A stretch of 64,000 nucleotides of DNA from Kitasatospora gansuensis (GTDB lineage Bacteria > Actinomycetota > Actinomycetes > Streptomycetales > Streptomycetaceae), in assembly GCF_014203705.1 (NCBI RefSeq), contig NZ_JACHJR010000001.1:7564001-7628000 (forward strand), in the 5' to 3' direction. Of the stretch, positions 16,276-25,163 are shown one piece after another. The stretch's first letter is position 1; each line of letters begins with the position of its first letter. The notes beneath the pieces are model-generated. The model saw nothing but the letters and a program-made list of their open reading frames with translations, was not told the DNA's origin and did no database searches. Both the position numbers and the translations under genes were made by a program.

Positions 16276-17196
16276 ATGATCGAGATCAACGAACTGACGA
16301 AGCGTTACGGCGGCACCACCGCCGTCCACGGGCTCACCTTCACCGTCCGCCCCGGGCGGGTGACGGGCTTCCTGGGGCCGAACGGCTCGGGCAAGAGCAC
16401 CACCCTGCGGATGGTCCTGGGCCTGCACGCCCCGAGCAGCGGCTCGGTGCTGATCGACGGCCGCCCGTTCCGGGACCGGCCGCGCGGCCTGCGGCAGGTC
16501 GGCGCCCTGCTGGACGCCGGCGAGGTGCACGGCGGCCGCAGCGGCCGGGCCCACCTGACCGCGCTGGCCCGCAGCAACCGCATTCCGCGCTCCCGGGTGG
16601 ACGAGGTACTGGCCGAGGTCGGCCTGGCGGACGCGGCCAAGCGCCGGATCGGCGGGTACTCGCTGGGCATGCGCCAGCGCCTCGGCATCGCCGGTGCACT
16701 GCTCGGCGACCCGCCGGTGCTGCTCTTCGACGAGCCGCTGAACGGTCTCGACCCGGAGGGCGTGCGCTGGGTGCGCGGGCTGTTCCGGCGGCTGGCCGCC
16801 GAGGGCCGCACCGTCTTCGTCTCCAGCCACCTGATGACCGAGATGGAGCACACCGCCGACGAGTTGGTGGTGATCGGCCGGGGCGAACTGATCGCGGCCG
16901 AGAGCCTGACCGCCTTCGCCGCCCGGGGCGGTGCCACCGTCACCGTCCGCACCCCGGGCCACGCCGCGCTGGCCGCGCTGCTGGCCGAGCGGGGCGCGCA
17001 GGTGCGGACCGACGGCGAGGTGCTCACGGTCACCGGGGTGCCCGCCGCCGAGATCGGCGAGCTGGCGCTCCGTCACCAGCTGCCACTGCACGAGCTCAGC
17101 CCCCGGACGGCCTCCCTGGAGCAGGCCTTCATGGAACTCACCGCCGCCCACGCTGCCCACCGAAGCACCAACGACCTTGCCCGGAGCGCCCGATGA
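16276..17196 (+). CDS. ABC transporter ATP-binding protein
   Basis: ATPase of a two-gene exporter. The 306-residue protein has Walker A GPNGSGKSTT (around residue 38), a Q-loop region, signature YSLGMRQRLGIAGALL, Walker B VLLFDEPLNGLDP and switch His in FVSSHLMTEM. The roughly 90-residue C-terminal extension is typical of the bacitracin/antibiotic-export DrrA-like group. Start is the ATG at 16276; no strong ribosome site precedes it, so translation may be near-leaderless. The next gene, the permease, overlaps its stop by 4 nt. It is divergent from the two-component system that probably regulates it. Substrate unknown. Confidence 0.95.
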   Translation: MIEINELTKRYGGTTAVHGLTFTVRPGRVTGFLGPNGSGKSTTLRMVLGLHAPSSGSVLIDGRPFRDRPRGLRQVGALLDAGEVHGGRSGRAHLTALARSNRIPRSRVDEVLAEVGLADAAKRRIGGYSLGMRQRLGIAGALLGDPPVLLFDEPLNGLDPEGVRWVRGLFRRLAAEGRTVFVSSHLMTEMEHTADELVVIGRGELIAAESLTAFAARGGATVTVRTPGHAALAALLAERGAQVRTDGEVLTVTGVPAAEIGELALRHQLPLHELSPRTASLEQAFMELTAAHAAHRSTNDLARSAR

Positions 17197-18026
17197 CCAC
17201 CGCGACCCTTGCCCTTGAACCCCGCGCCCGCCTGACCGATCTGTTCGCCGCCGAGTGGATCAAGCTCTGGTCGCTGCGCTCCACCGCCTGGACCCTGCCG
17301 CTGATCGCGCTCGCCGTGCTCGGGCTGAACCTCGGCACCGCCTGGGACCAGGTCCGCTACTGGGACCAGAGGAGCCCGGCCGACCAGGCCGGGTTCATCG
17401 CCGACGGCCTGGCCATGATGACGGCCTACACCTCCAACGGGGCCTCGGTGCTGCTGCTCGCGGTCGGCGCCTGGGGTGCGGTCACCGTCACCGGCGAGTA
17501 CGGCACCGGCCTGATCCGCACCACCTTCGTCGCGGTGCCCGCCCGCAGTTCGGTGATGGTGGCCAAGGCCCTGGTGGTGGCCGCCGTGGCCACCGCCTTC
17601 GGCGCCCTGCTCGCGGCGGCCTCGTTCTGGGTGACCCAGGCCCAGTACGCCGAGCACCACGCCGGGGTGACGATCGGTCACCCCGGTGCGCTGCGCCTGG
17701 TGGTGGCCTCGGCCCTGCTCGCCCCGGTCGCCGCACTGGCCGGGATGGCCGTGGGCGCGCTGCTGCGCCACGGTGCCTTCTCCGTGGTGGCCGCCACGGT
17801 GCTGCTGCTGATCGTGCCGGCCTTCCTGAGCACCCGTCGGCACGGGACGGCCGTCCTCGCCCACGCGATGCCCTTCCGGGCCTGGGAGACGCTGGCCGAG
17901 CGTTCCGACCTGGCCGCCCTGGAGCCCTACCCGGCGACCCCCGGCGGCGCCTGGCTGGTGCTCGCCTGCTGGGCGGCCGGTTCGGTCCTGGTCACCGCGC
18001 TGGCCGTCCGCCGCCGGGACCAGTGA
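17193..18026 (+). CDS. ABC transporter permease (ABC-2 type)
   Basis: Membrane partner of the preceding ATPase, 277 residues, with about six membrane segments (FAAEWIKLWSLRSTAWTLPLI at the N terminus, then GASVLLLAVGAWGAVTV, MVAKALVVAAVATAFGALLA, LVVASALLAPVAALAGMAV, SVVAATVLLLIVPAF and AWLVLACWAAGSVLV). The EWIKLWSLRS opening followed by a helix is characteristic of Streptomyces ABC-2 permeases. The start overlaps the ATPase stop (ATGA). The pair probably exports a hydrophobic compound or peptide antibiotic, inferred from family only. Confidence 0.93.
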   Translation: MTTATLALEPRARLTDLFAAEWIKLWSLRSTAWTLPLIALAVLGLNLGTAWDQVRYWDQRSPADQAGFIADGLAMMTAYTSNGASVLLLAVGAWGAVTVTGEYGTGLIRTTFVAVPARSSVMVAKALVVAAVATAFGALLAAASFWVTQAQYAEHHAGVTIGHPGALRLVVASALLAPVAALAGMAVGALLRHGAFSVVAATVLLLIVPAFLSTRRHGTAVLAHAMPFRAWETLAERSDLAALEPYPATPGGAWLVLACWAAGSVLVTALAVRRRDQ

Positions 18027-18090
18027 CGGACCGTCAGAACCCCGCTGGGTCCGGGCTGGTGGTCGGGGTCGGGCCACGGGTAGGTTCCCG

Positions 18091-18963
18091 GTGGTGACTT
18101 CGACGGAGACGCAGGGCCTCGTATCGATGACCGACGGAGCGCGGTTGCGTTGGCAGGCGTCGGGGGACACCACTCGGCGGCCGGCCGTGGTCCTGCTCCA
18201 CGGCGGTCCCGGTCTGCCGGACTACCTGGGTGACCTCGCCCCCATGGTTGCGGATCTTGCGCCCGTGTACCGGTACGACCAGCGTGGTACGGGTCGATCC
18301 CCGTGGCAGGGCCGGCATACCTTCGCCCGGCATGTCGAGGATCTCGCCGAGCTCCTCGACGTGTGGGAGGTGCGCGAGGCGGTGCTGATCGGGCACTCCT
18401 ACGGCACCGATCTGGCGAGTCGGTTCTGTTTGCGGCACTCCGATCGGGTGGCCGCCGTGCTGCTGATGTGCGGGCCGTTCGTCGGTGACTGGCGTACCGG
18501 GGACCGGGCGGAACGCGGCCGCCGCACGTCCGTCGCCCAGCAGGAACGGCTCCGCGCGCTGGAGGAGTTGCCGGACCGTACGGAGGAGCAGGAGGTCGAG
18601 CTGCTCACGTTGGCCTGGTTCACCGACCACTCCGATCCGGAACGAGGGTGGCGGTGGGCGGCCCGGGCCGCCCGACGGCGTCGGCCGGTCAACTGGTCCA
18701 TGAACGCCGAACTCGGCAGGGAAGGACGCGCCGATCCGCTCGATGAGCACCTTGCCGAGCTGCGGGCACACCTGCCCGTGCGGACGGAGCTCCTCGGCGG
18801 GATCGACGATCCCCGTCCCGTGTCGGCACTTGAATCGCTCTCGCTCCGTCTCGCCCTTCCGCTGACCCGGATCGAGGGCGCAGGACATGAGCCGTGGCTC
18901 GAGCAGTCCGACGTCGTGCGTGCGCACCTTCGCCGATTCGTGCAGGACGCCATGGGCACATAG
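18091..18963 (+). CDS. Alpha/beta hydrolase, proline iminopeptidase-like
   Basis: A 290-residue alpha/beta hydrolase of the S33 type: oxyanion region LLHGGPGLPDYL, DQRGTGRS, nucleophile elbow GHSYGTDL, and catalytic His in EGAGHEPWLEQ. The DQRGxGRS and HGGPG motifs are those of proline iminopeptidases and related aminopeptidases; substrate cannot be set from sequence. No signal peptide, so cytoplasmic. Start is one of two adjacent GTG codons at 18091/18094, or ATG at 18127. It follows the permease by 64 bp and may be co-transcribed, although functional linkage is not evident. A terminator hairpin lies downstream. Confidence 0.88.
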   Translation: MVTSTETQGLVSMTDGARLRWQASGDTTRRPAVVLLHGGPGLPDYLGDLAPMVADLAPVYRYDQRGTGRSPWQGRHTFARHVEDLAELLDVWEVREAVLIGHSYGTDLASRFCLRHSDRVAAVLLMCGPFVGDWRTGDRAERGRRTSVAQQERLRALEELPDRTEEQEVELLTLAWFTDHSDPERGWRWAARAARRRRPVNWSMNAELGREGRADPLDEHLAELRAHLPVRTELLGGIDDPRPVSALESLSLRLALPLTRIEGAGHEPWLEQSDVVRAHLRRFVQDAMGT

Positions 18964-19101
18964 GCCCGCGCAGGATGAGACCGGCTTCGCGCCGTCGCCG
19001 CAGTCCCGCCCCGTACCCCCGGGCCCGTCGGCGCCGACCATGTGCGGCTCGGGCAGGTGCGGTCGCCTCAGGCCGACCGGTATCCGGGGTGGGAGATGGA
19101 G

Positions 19102-19128
19102 GACCGGCCCGGTGCCCCCGGGCCGGTC
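19102..19128. terminator. Terminator between hydrolase and secreted-protein genes
   Basis: Perfect 11-bp inverted repeat GACCGGCCCGG (19102-19112) / CCGGGCCGGTC (19118-19128) in the gap between convergent genes. Overlapping GGGCCCGGG sequences just downstream could extend it. Confidence 0.7.
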
Positions 19129-19140
19129 GTCGGGCCCGGG

Positions 19141-19581
19141 TCAGCCGCAGGAGTGCCAGGAGGTGGTGTAGTCGATGACCGTGTTGCCGTTCGGGTCGTG
19201 CATGACGATGCGCTCCCTGATGCACTCGTTCACGGCGTGCACCCAGACCGGGCCCGCGTAGCTGGCGAACATCCCGCTGTTGGTGCTGCCGCCACCGTTG
19301 CCGTCGGGGTCCGTGATGAACAGGTACGTCCAGGTCTTGGTGCCCGCGTACGCCGACTTCACGAAGACCGAGCAGTTCGCGTACCCGTCCCAGTAGGTGC
19401 GCAGCTCTCCGCCGGTGCCACCGGTGACGGTCGGGATGGACTTGGTGTAGACCAGGTTCGCCGCCACCCCGTCCCGGGTGCAGCCGTAGGCGCCGGCCTG
19501 CGCGGCCGGTGCGGTGGCGAGCATGGTGGCCCCGAAACTGGCGGCGAGGGCCAGTGCGGTGACGGTGTTGCGTATGCGCAT
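19141..19581 (-). CDS. Small secreted protein of unknown function
   Basis: A 146-residue protein with a clear signal peptide (MRIRNTVTALALAASFGATM, cleavage after AQA, about residue 29). The mature part has four or more cysteines (YGCTRDG, ANCSVFVKS, NECIRERI and C-terminal WHSCG) that could form disulfides, and SYAGPVWVHAVNECI near the end. The same overall pattern (Cys near the start, YAGPV-W, terminal HCG) recurs in the secreted protein at 58.4 kb, so the two look like members of one family. Start: ATG at 19581 with AGGAAACGG upstream. Stands alone; function not recognised. Confidence 0.8.
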   Translation of the reverse strand: MRIRNTVTALALAASFGATMLATAPAAQAGAYGCTRDGVAANLVYTKSIPTVTGGTGGELRTYWDGYANCSVFVKSAYAGTKTWTYLFITDPDGNGGGSTNSGMFASYAGPVWVHAVNECIRERIVMHDPNGNTVIDYTTSWHSCG

Positions 19582-19889
19582 AAGAGTGTTGCCGTTTCCT
19601 CGAACTGATGGACTGTCGCAACCTAGCAGCCGGTCCGCCGCCCTGCCGAGCCGCTGCCGGACGGGCGGCTGCCACAAGCTTTACAAGCGCGGATGCCCTC
19701 CTGGGGCATCGTTCCGGCCCCGCGGCGGACCGGCCGACCGAGCCGACGATCGCCCGGCCTGGCACACCGTCAACACCCGTTCACTCGACCGAGTGGACGC
19801 ATGCTGGTGCCGCGTCGTCTTGATCATCCCGCCCTAGGGTTCTGTTCCGGCGGCCCGTCCGGTACTGCCCGCAGGAGCGCCTGTGGTGT
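19582..19889. other. Intergenic region without recognised gene
   Basis: About 300 bp between the divergent secreted-protein gene and the broken GH18 gene. It contains the small palindromes GATGCCC-tcct-GGGCATC-like and CACTCG-acc-GAGTG, possibly promoter or operator elements for the secreted protein, but no coding frame with recognisable content. Confidence 0.5.
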
Positions 19890-21256
19890 GAGCAGAAGCT
19901 CTCGGCTCGATGGCTGCTCGGCACTGCTGTTATCGAGCTGTCGGGCTACTACCGCGGCAGCGCGCAGTACGAAGGCCGCTTCGACGGTGTGACGGACAAC
20001 AACTCCGCGGGCCCGGGCCAGGACCTGATGAGCTGGGGTACGCCGGGGCGCTTCGACACGATCGTGCTGCCCATCACCGCGATCGTCGGCGACCAGGGCG
20101 AGCTGAAGGAGGTGATCAAGCGGTCGGCTGCGGACCTCGGTCGCCGGGCTGACGAGGTGACCCCCGTCGATGCGTGGGGCGCCGTCTCCTCCTACCGCAA
20201 CGTGGGCTTCGACAGCTGGGCCGGCACCGACGACTCCAAGGAGCTCTTCACCCAGGCCCGGGCCCAGGGCCTGCTCGGTGGCGTACGCAAGCTCATCACC
20301 GAGCGCGACCCGGCCCTCAAGGTCGCGCTCGCCGTCGGCGCGTGGAAGACCAGCGAGGCGTTCCACGAGCTGGCCAAGTCCCCGGCCCGGCGCGCGACGT
20401 TCATCGACAGCCTCGCCGACATCGTCAAGCGCTTCCCGATGATCACCGCCGTGGTCCTGGACTGGGAGTACCCCGGCAGGCCGGGCAGAGGCAACCCGCA
20501 CGGCCCGCAGGACGCCGCGAACTACGCACTGCTGATCCGCGAGCTCAAGCAGAAGCTGCCCGCCGTACGGATCAGCGTCACCCTGGGCGCCTCCGTCGAG
20601 ACCCTGGAGGCCGCGAACGTCCCGGCCCTGGTCGCCGCCGGCGCCGACCAGCTGCACTTGATGGCCTACGACTACTTCGGCACCCCGTGGTCCAAGGCCC
20701 TGGGGCACACCGCCAACCTCCGCGTCACCGAGTCCGCGGAGAACTCGGTGGACGCGGCCGTCTCCTTCCCCCTGGATCAGGGAGTCGCCTCCCGCACGAT
20801 CCACCGGGCGTCAGCACGATCAGCAACAACGCCCGCAACGCACAGATCACCAGCTGGTCCCCGCTGCTCGGCACCTACACCCCGGGCGACGGCACGACGG
20901 TCGGCACCTTCGAGTCGGGGCGGACCGAGTGGTTCGACATCCTCACCAACCACCTCGGTCTCGAATACCAGGGCGGCCGCAACGGTTTCGTCCTCTTCAC
21001 CGACCTGCGGGCCGACGCCGACTACCTCTACAACCCCCAGAGCCAGGTCTTCATCTCCCTGGACACACCCCGCACGGTGCGGGCCAAGGCCCAGTACGCG
21101 GCCGAGCGCCAACTCGGCGGCCTGTTCATCGACGCGGCGGACGCCGACAACGGCCTCCTCTCGAACGCCGCCCGCGAAGGCCTCGGCGCCAAGGAGACCG
21201 ATCAGGTCATCGACATGGCGCCCTACTACTTCACCGGCGAAACCACCGCCCCCTGA
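19890..21256 (+). pseudogene. GH18-type glycoside hydrolase, truncated and frameshifted
   Basis: The frame opens without start or signal peptide at ELSGYYRGSAQYEGRFD and continues through FDTIVLPITAIVGD, MITAVVLDWEYPG and LHLMAYDYFGTPWSKALG to about 20,805, where the reading jumps by one base: RTIH in the first frame continues as GVSTISNNARNAQITSW in another, through NGFVLFTDL, VFISLDTPRTVRAKAQYA and MAPYYFTGET to 21,256. Restoring one C in the run near 20,807 (cacc-ggg) would rejoin the halves. The pattern is a family-18 barrel. Of the DxxDxDxE motif only the last Asp and the catalytic Glu remain (VVLDWE). An internal GTG at 19989 is the first usable start. Either a decayed gene or a sequencing indel plus an unusual N terminus. 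Confidence 0.75.
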
Positions 21257-21299
21257 CCTCTCCCCGTGGGGGGGCCGACGGGATTCCGCCGCTCAGACG

Positions 21300-21328
21300 C
21301 TGTGGCCCCGCCGCTGGCGGGGCCACAG
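21300..21328 (+). terminator. Terminator after the GH18 remnant
   Basis: Perfect 13-bp stem CTGTGGCCCCGCC / GGCGGGGCCACAG with a 3-nt loop, 44 bp after the last codon of the GH18 frame. Its intactness suggests the gene was recently a functional transcription unit. Confidence 0.88.
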
Positions 21329-21635
21329 GTGCTCAGGTGTGGGTACCGAAGCGCAAACGCATGAAGTGTCTTCGGCGGATGGCTCGTTGAGGCTGAAGAG
21401 CTGAGGGTGGGCGGCCGGGCGGACGCCCCGTCAGGTGGGCTCGGGTGCCGTCTCGGCCACGGTGTTGTCGCGCTGGCCGGGTGTAAGGCCCGTGCTTCGA
21501 TGGGCACTGGGTCCTGTGGGAACGCACGATTCCGCGCCTGATGGGCACTGATTCTGGCAATGCTGCGTGGGCAATCGGCGCGCTCCAACGATCGGAGCAT
21601 TCGTCGGAACGGGTGTGGCCGAGTAGGGCGGTAGG
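21329..21635. other. Intergenic region without recognised gene
   Basis: About 300 bp between the GH18 terminator and the stop of the DUF6801-like gene. The only structure noticed is a direct repeat GATGGGCACTG (21499-21509 and 21540-21550). No coding content recognised on either strand. Confidence 0.5.
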
Positions 21636-22601
21636 TCAGGCTGGGGGCTCGGATGCTCCACGGCGTTTGGATCGCCGGTGGAGGACGGCGGCAGCGGCAA
21701 GGGTTGCGGCGATGGCCGCGGCGATCGCGGCTATGACCAGAGCAGCCCCCTGGGAGTGGGCGGTTGGCTCACGTTGGGCGTCGGTTGTGGTGGGGGCGGA
21801 CGCTTGCGGTGAAGGAGTTGGCGAGGTGATGCCGGCGGAGGCGGTGCTTGCGACGGCGGAGGCGTCTGTTCCCGGCGGGGTGATGCCGGCGGAGGGTGAG
21901 GCCGGGGCGGTGGTCGGGCGTGGCGAGGATGGGGCCGCGCCGGACGGAGGGGCGGTGGGGGATGGGGTGGCGGATGGTTTCGCGGGGGTGACTTCGAAGG
22001 GTGCGACGGTGTTGTCCTGGCCTGCGTTCAAGGTGCAGGGGACATCGACCTGGCCGGGTGTTGCCAGGTTGCCGTCGGCGTCCTTGGGCACGAGGTGGAG
22101 GGTGAAGTTCCCGACGGTCACGCGCCCGGTGCCGGGGTGGGTGAAGGAGAGCCGGGGCGCGTTACCGGTAGCGGGGATCTCGAAGGCACCTGAGGCTGGG
22201 ACGGCGGTGCGGGTGATGGTGAGGTGGACGGGGACGGCTGTGGCGCCCTGCGGGGCGAGGACGCGGGTCTCGGCGTCGATCGAGCCTTCGATGGTGCGCA
22301 CACCGAGGACGTAGCGCAGGCCGAGGGTGAAGGAGGCTTCGACGGTGGCGGCCGCCTGGATGGCGAAGGCCGGGCTGGACTCGCCGGCCGGCAGGGTGGC
22401 CGGGATGTCCGCGGAGATCCTGGCGGTGATGGCCTGTCCGCCGATGGTCGGGAAGACGCAGGTGTAGTGCAGGGTTAGGGCGGCGGGTCGGGCGGCTGCG
22501 GGAGTGGTGGCGAGGGTGCCGACGAGGGCGGTGGCGGTGGCGGCAACGGCCGCACGGCAGGTGCGCCTGCTCGGGCGGCGCGTACGGGATTCGGCGCTCA
22601 T
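21636..22601 (-). CDS. Surface protein with DUF6801-like domain
   Basis: A 321-residue exported protein: basic N terminus and signal peptide (about 1-38, TPAAARPA), an extracellular domain (about 40-205) opening LHYTCVFPTIGGQ with ADIPATLPAGES and ending VDVPCTLNAGQ, matching the actinobacterial DUF6801 pattern with one Cys at each end, then a Pro/Ser/Ala/Thr linker (about 215-285) and a C-terminal helix (ALVIAAIAAAIAATLAAAAVL) with a basic tail. There is no LPxTG/LAxTG motif, so it is held by its helix. Its ATG overlaps the stop of the NACHT gene by 4 nt, so the two are translated together. Function unknown; possibly the extracellular partner or sensor of the NACHT protein. Confidence 0.78.
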   Translation of the reverse strand: MSAESRTRRPSRRTCRAAVAATATALVGTLATTPAAARPAALTLHYTCVFPTIGGQAITARISADIPATLPAGESSPAFAIQAAATVEASFTLGLRYVLGVRTIEGSIDAETRVLAPQGATAVPVHLTITRTAVPASGAFEIPATGNAPRLSFTHPGTGRVTVGNFTLHLVPKDADGNLATPGQVDVPCTLNAGQDNTVAPFEVTPAKPSATPSPTAPPSGAAPSSPRPTTAPASPSAGITPPGTDASAVASTASAGITSPTPSPQASAPTTTDAQREPTAHSQGAALVIAAIAAAIAATLAAAAVLHRRSKRRGASEPPA

Positions 22602-24943
22602 CGTGCCCCTTCCGTCGAGTGGTCGCGCAGGCGCTGTTCGCTGCCGTGGCGCTGCTGGTGGCTACGGCTCAGGTGGCTCTGGATCCAGGCGTGGCGGAAC
22701 TGGTAGACCGCCCCGACCTGGCGGAGCACGCCGCGATGGTGGGCGTCCTCCAGGAAAGTGATCAGCGCCCAGGGCAGTTGCCCCGTGAGCGGTAGCCAGA
22801 TGCGGGCCAGCGCCACCCACTGGCCCCAGGCGGTCAGGCTCAGTCCGTAGCTGAGCCCGGCGCCGAACGCGGCCTCGAGACCGAACACGAGGCCGACCTC
22901 GAAGCCGCGCACCGGCCCGTACACGATGCCGTTGAGCAGGCCGACACAGAGGCCGATGACGAGCGCCCAGGTGAGCAGGTGGAAGACGACGTTGCGGCGC
23001 TCGATGTGCAGCAGGTCGGCTGGACTGACAACGGATTCGGTGCGGACCGGTGCCTCGAACAGGGCGATCAGGGCGAAGACCAGCCCGGTCGCTAGGGCGA
23101 TCGGCGGCACGAACAGCAACCCGGCCGTGAGGCCGGCGCCTTGGCCATCGGCGAGGCCGAGCGGGGTGACCAGCCCTTCGTCGACCAGGATCAGCAGCGC
23201 CATGCCGGCTGCTCCACAGCCCAGGCCGATCAGGAACCGGGTGAGTGCGTTGCGGCGGGTGCGCAGGGTGCCGGCACTGAGCCTCAGCCGGACGGGGGAG
23301 GGTCTGAGGGTGGCGCGGGCGCAGGCGTACCAGTACACAAGGCCGAAAAGCGCCCCGGCGACGGAGCCGTGCAGGAGGCCGACCACGAGGCCGCGGACGA
23401 CGGCGAACCGGGGGCCGTGCGTGGTGGCGACCAGGTCGACCGGTACGTTGCCGACGGCGGTGGTGACGCCGAAGGCGAGGCCGGCAAGGAAGGCGATGAT
23501 CAGGGCGCGCGGGGTGCGGCCCATGCTGGTGCCGATCTCCCACCAGGTGAGGTCCTGCTGTTCGCGGCCGACCTGGGTCAGGTGGTCGGCGAGGTGGCCG
23601 AGCCAGCGCTCGGCGCGTTCCGCGTCCCACGATCCGGGGCGGCGGTGGGCGGTGTCGAGCCGTTCGGTGGGACGGGGGCGGTAGACGGCGGGGACGAACC
23701 CGGCCAGAAGGTGCTCCTCGATCGCGTCGGGGTCGGGGAAGCGGTCGGTGTCCAGGAGCTCGCCTGGTCGCCGTTCGGGGTGGTCGCTGTACATGGTGCG
23801 GGCGAGGGCGATCATCAGCGGGGTGCGCAGCGCGGCGGCGAGGTTGGCGCGGCCGGCGCTCTCCGCAGTCCGGGCGGGGTCGAGGACGGCCTCCCAAGTC
23901 GCGCCCCGCACGTCGGTGTCGGCGGGCCCGGGGAAGGCCGGGTCGGTCCGGGGCAGGTAGCCGCGCAGGTCGTCGAGGTCGAGGTCGCGCAGTTCCAGGA
24001 CGACGGCGGCGGCCAGCGGGGCGTGGGCGGTCCGGACGGCGGCGGTGAACTCGGCGTGGCGGCTGGTGAGGACGAGCGGCAGTCGGGAGAGGTTGATTGT
24101 TTCGAGGGCAGCGGCGCGCAGGCCTTCGGCGAGTTCGTCGAATCCGTCGAGGACGGGGAGGACGAGGTCGTCGTCGAGCAAGTCCGCGGCCAGTGTCTTG
24201 CCGCTGGGGACCCGGCGGGCCAGGTGTGGATAGTCGCGCAGCAGTCGGGCGATCAGCCAGTCGCGCAGGGCCACGGCGGTCGGGTCCCAGGAGCCGAGGC
24301 TGAAGATCACTGGCACCCGTTCGTTGCGGGTGCGGGCGTCCAGCAGGTCGAGGGCAAAGCGCACGGCCAGGATCGACTTGCCTGATCCGGCGCTGCCGAG
24401 GACCACCAGCCGGCCGGACGGTATGCGCTGGTAGATCTCGGCGACCCGCCGCAAGTCGCCGCTGAGGTCCGGTTCGGAGCGGGCCTCACCAGGGGCCAGC
24501 AGGAGGGCGTTCGCCGACTGGTCGGCCGTCCCCGCCGGCACCTGTTGCCAGCGCACCGGCAGTGCGAACGGGTGGTGCACCCGGTGGCGGGCCTCCTCGC
24601 GACGCCAGCGCTGCCGGCTCTCGCGGGCCAACTCCTCGGCAGCGTCCGTGAGGGGGCCATGGTCCCGGGGCGGTGGGAGCCGTTCCGGTGGGGGCGCCGG
24701 CGCTTCCGGCGCCTCCGGGCCAGTGCCGCCGCCGAGGGCGCTCAACCGTCGGCGGTCCTCGGGGCTGGCGTCGACCGCGTCCGCGATGCGGTTGATCGTG
24801 CCGAGCCGGTGGTCGAACGATCGGTCGGTCTCAATCCGGCGGACGGTGCTCTCGCCGAGCCCTGCCCGCTCAGCGAGCTGGAACTGCGTCAGACCGGCCC
24901 GCTTCCGTAACTGGCGAACCAGTGCTCCGAGCGTCTCCGCCAC
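22598..24943 (-). CDS. XRE-type HTH / NACHT NTPase with multi-helix membrane C terminus
   Basis: A 781-residue STAND-type protein. Order: XRE helix-turn-helix (about 5-65; LRKRAGLTQFQLAERAGLGE, STVRRIE), Pro-rich linker, NACHT NTPase (about 170-330; P-loop GSAGSGKS, Walker B LVLPVLDGFDEL, then LVLTSRHAEF and LRTPLMIALARTMY), a winged-helix-like section, and from about residue 475 eight or more hydrophobic segments (IIAFLAGLAFGVTTAV, LIGLGCGAAGMALLILV, ALVIGLCVGLLNGIVYG). Ends with QFRHAWIQSHLSRSHQQR. NACHT proteins of this form in Streptomyces are thought to act as nucleotide switches in signalling or defence; some relatives are antiphage, which is not shown here. Overlaps the surface-protein gene downstream. 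Confidence 0.88.
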   Translation of the reverse strand: MAETLGALVRQLRKRAGLTQFQLAERAGLGESTVRRIETDRSFDHRLGTINRIADAVDASPEDRRRLSALGGGTGPEAPEAPAPPPERLPPPRDHGPLTDAAEELARESRQRWRREEARHRVHHPFALPVRWQQVPAGTADQSANALLLAPGEARSEPDLSGDLRRVAEIYQRIPSGRLVVLGSAGSGKSILAVRFALDLLDARTRNERVPVIFSLGSWDPTAVALRDWLIARLLRDYPHLARRVPSGKTLAADLLDDDLVLPVLDGFDELAEGLRAAALETINLSRLPLVLTSRHAEFTAAVRTAHAPLAAAVVLELRDLDLDDLRGYLPRTDPAFPGPADTDVRGATWEAVLDPARTAESAGRANLAAALRTPLMIALARTMYSDHPERRPGELLDTDRFPDPDAIEEHLLAGFVPAVYRPRPTERLDTAHRRPGSWDAERAERWLGHLADHLTQVGREQQDLTWWEIGTSMGRTPRALIIAFLAGLAFGVTTAVGNVPVDLVATTHGPRFAVVRGLVVGLLHGSVAGALFGLVYWYACARATLRPSPVRLRLSAGTLRTRRNALTRFLIGLGCGAAGMALLILVDEGLVTPLGLADGQGAGLTAGLLFVPPIALATGLVFALIALFEAPVRTESVVSPADLLHIERRNVVFHLLTWALVIGLCVGLLNGIVYGPVRGFEVGLVFGLEAAFGAGLSYGLSLTAWGQWVALARIWLPLTGQLPWALITFLEDAHHRGVLRQVGAVYQFRHAWIQSHLSRSHQQRHGSEQRLRDHSTEGAR

Positions 24944-25163
24944 GCCCCACCCTTCCCCCGGGAACTCGAAAACAGAGGTGAGCCTACCTCTGACGACCGG
25001 TCATATATGACCGGCGCTGTGACCTGTGCACTTGCCTGACGCGACGCCAGCATCGGCGGTGCGGACAGCCGGTTCCGCGGCCCCGTGGCGCACTCCGTTG
25101 CGCGGCCCGGGCCGCCCCGTCCGCGACACCAGTTGCGTGAACTTGAGGGAGGCGGTGTTTGCG

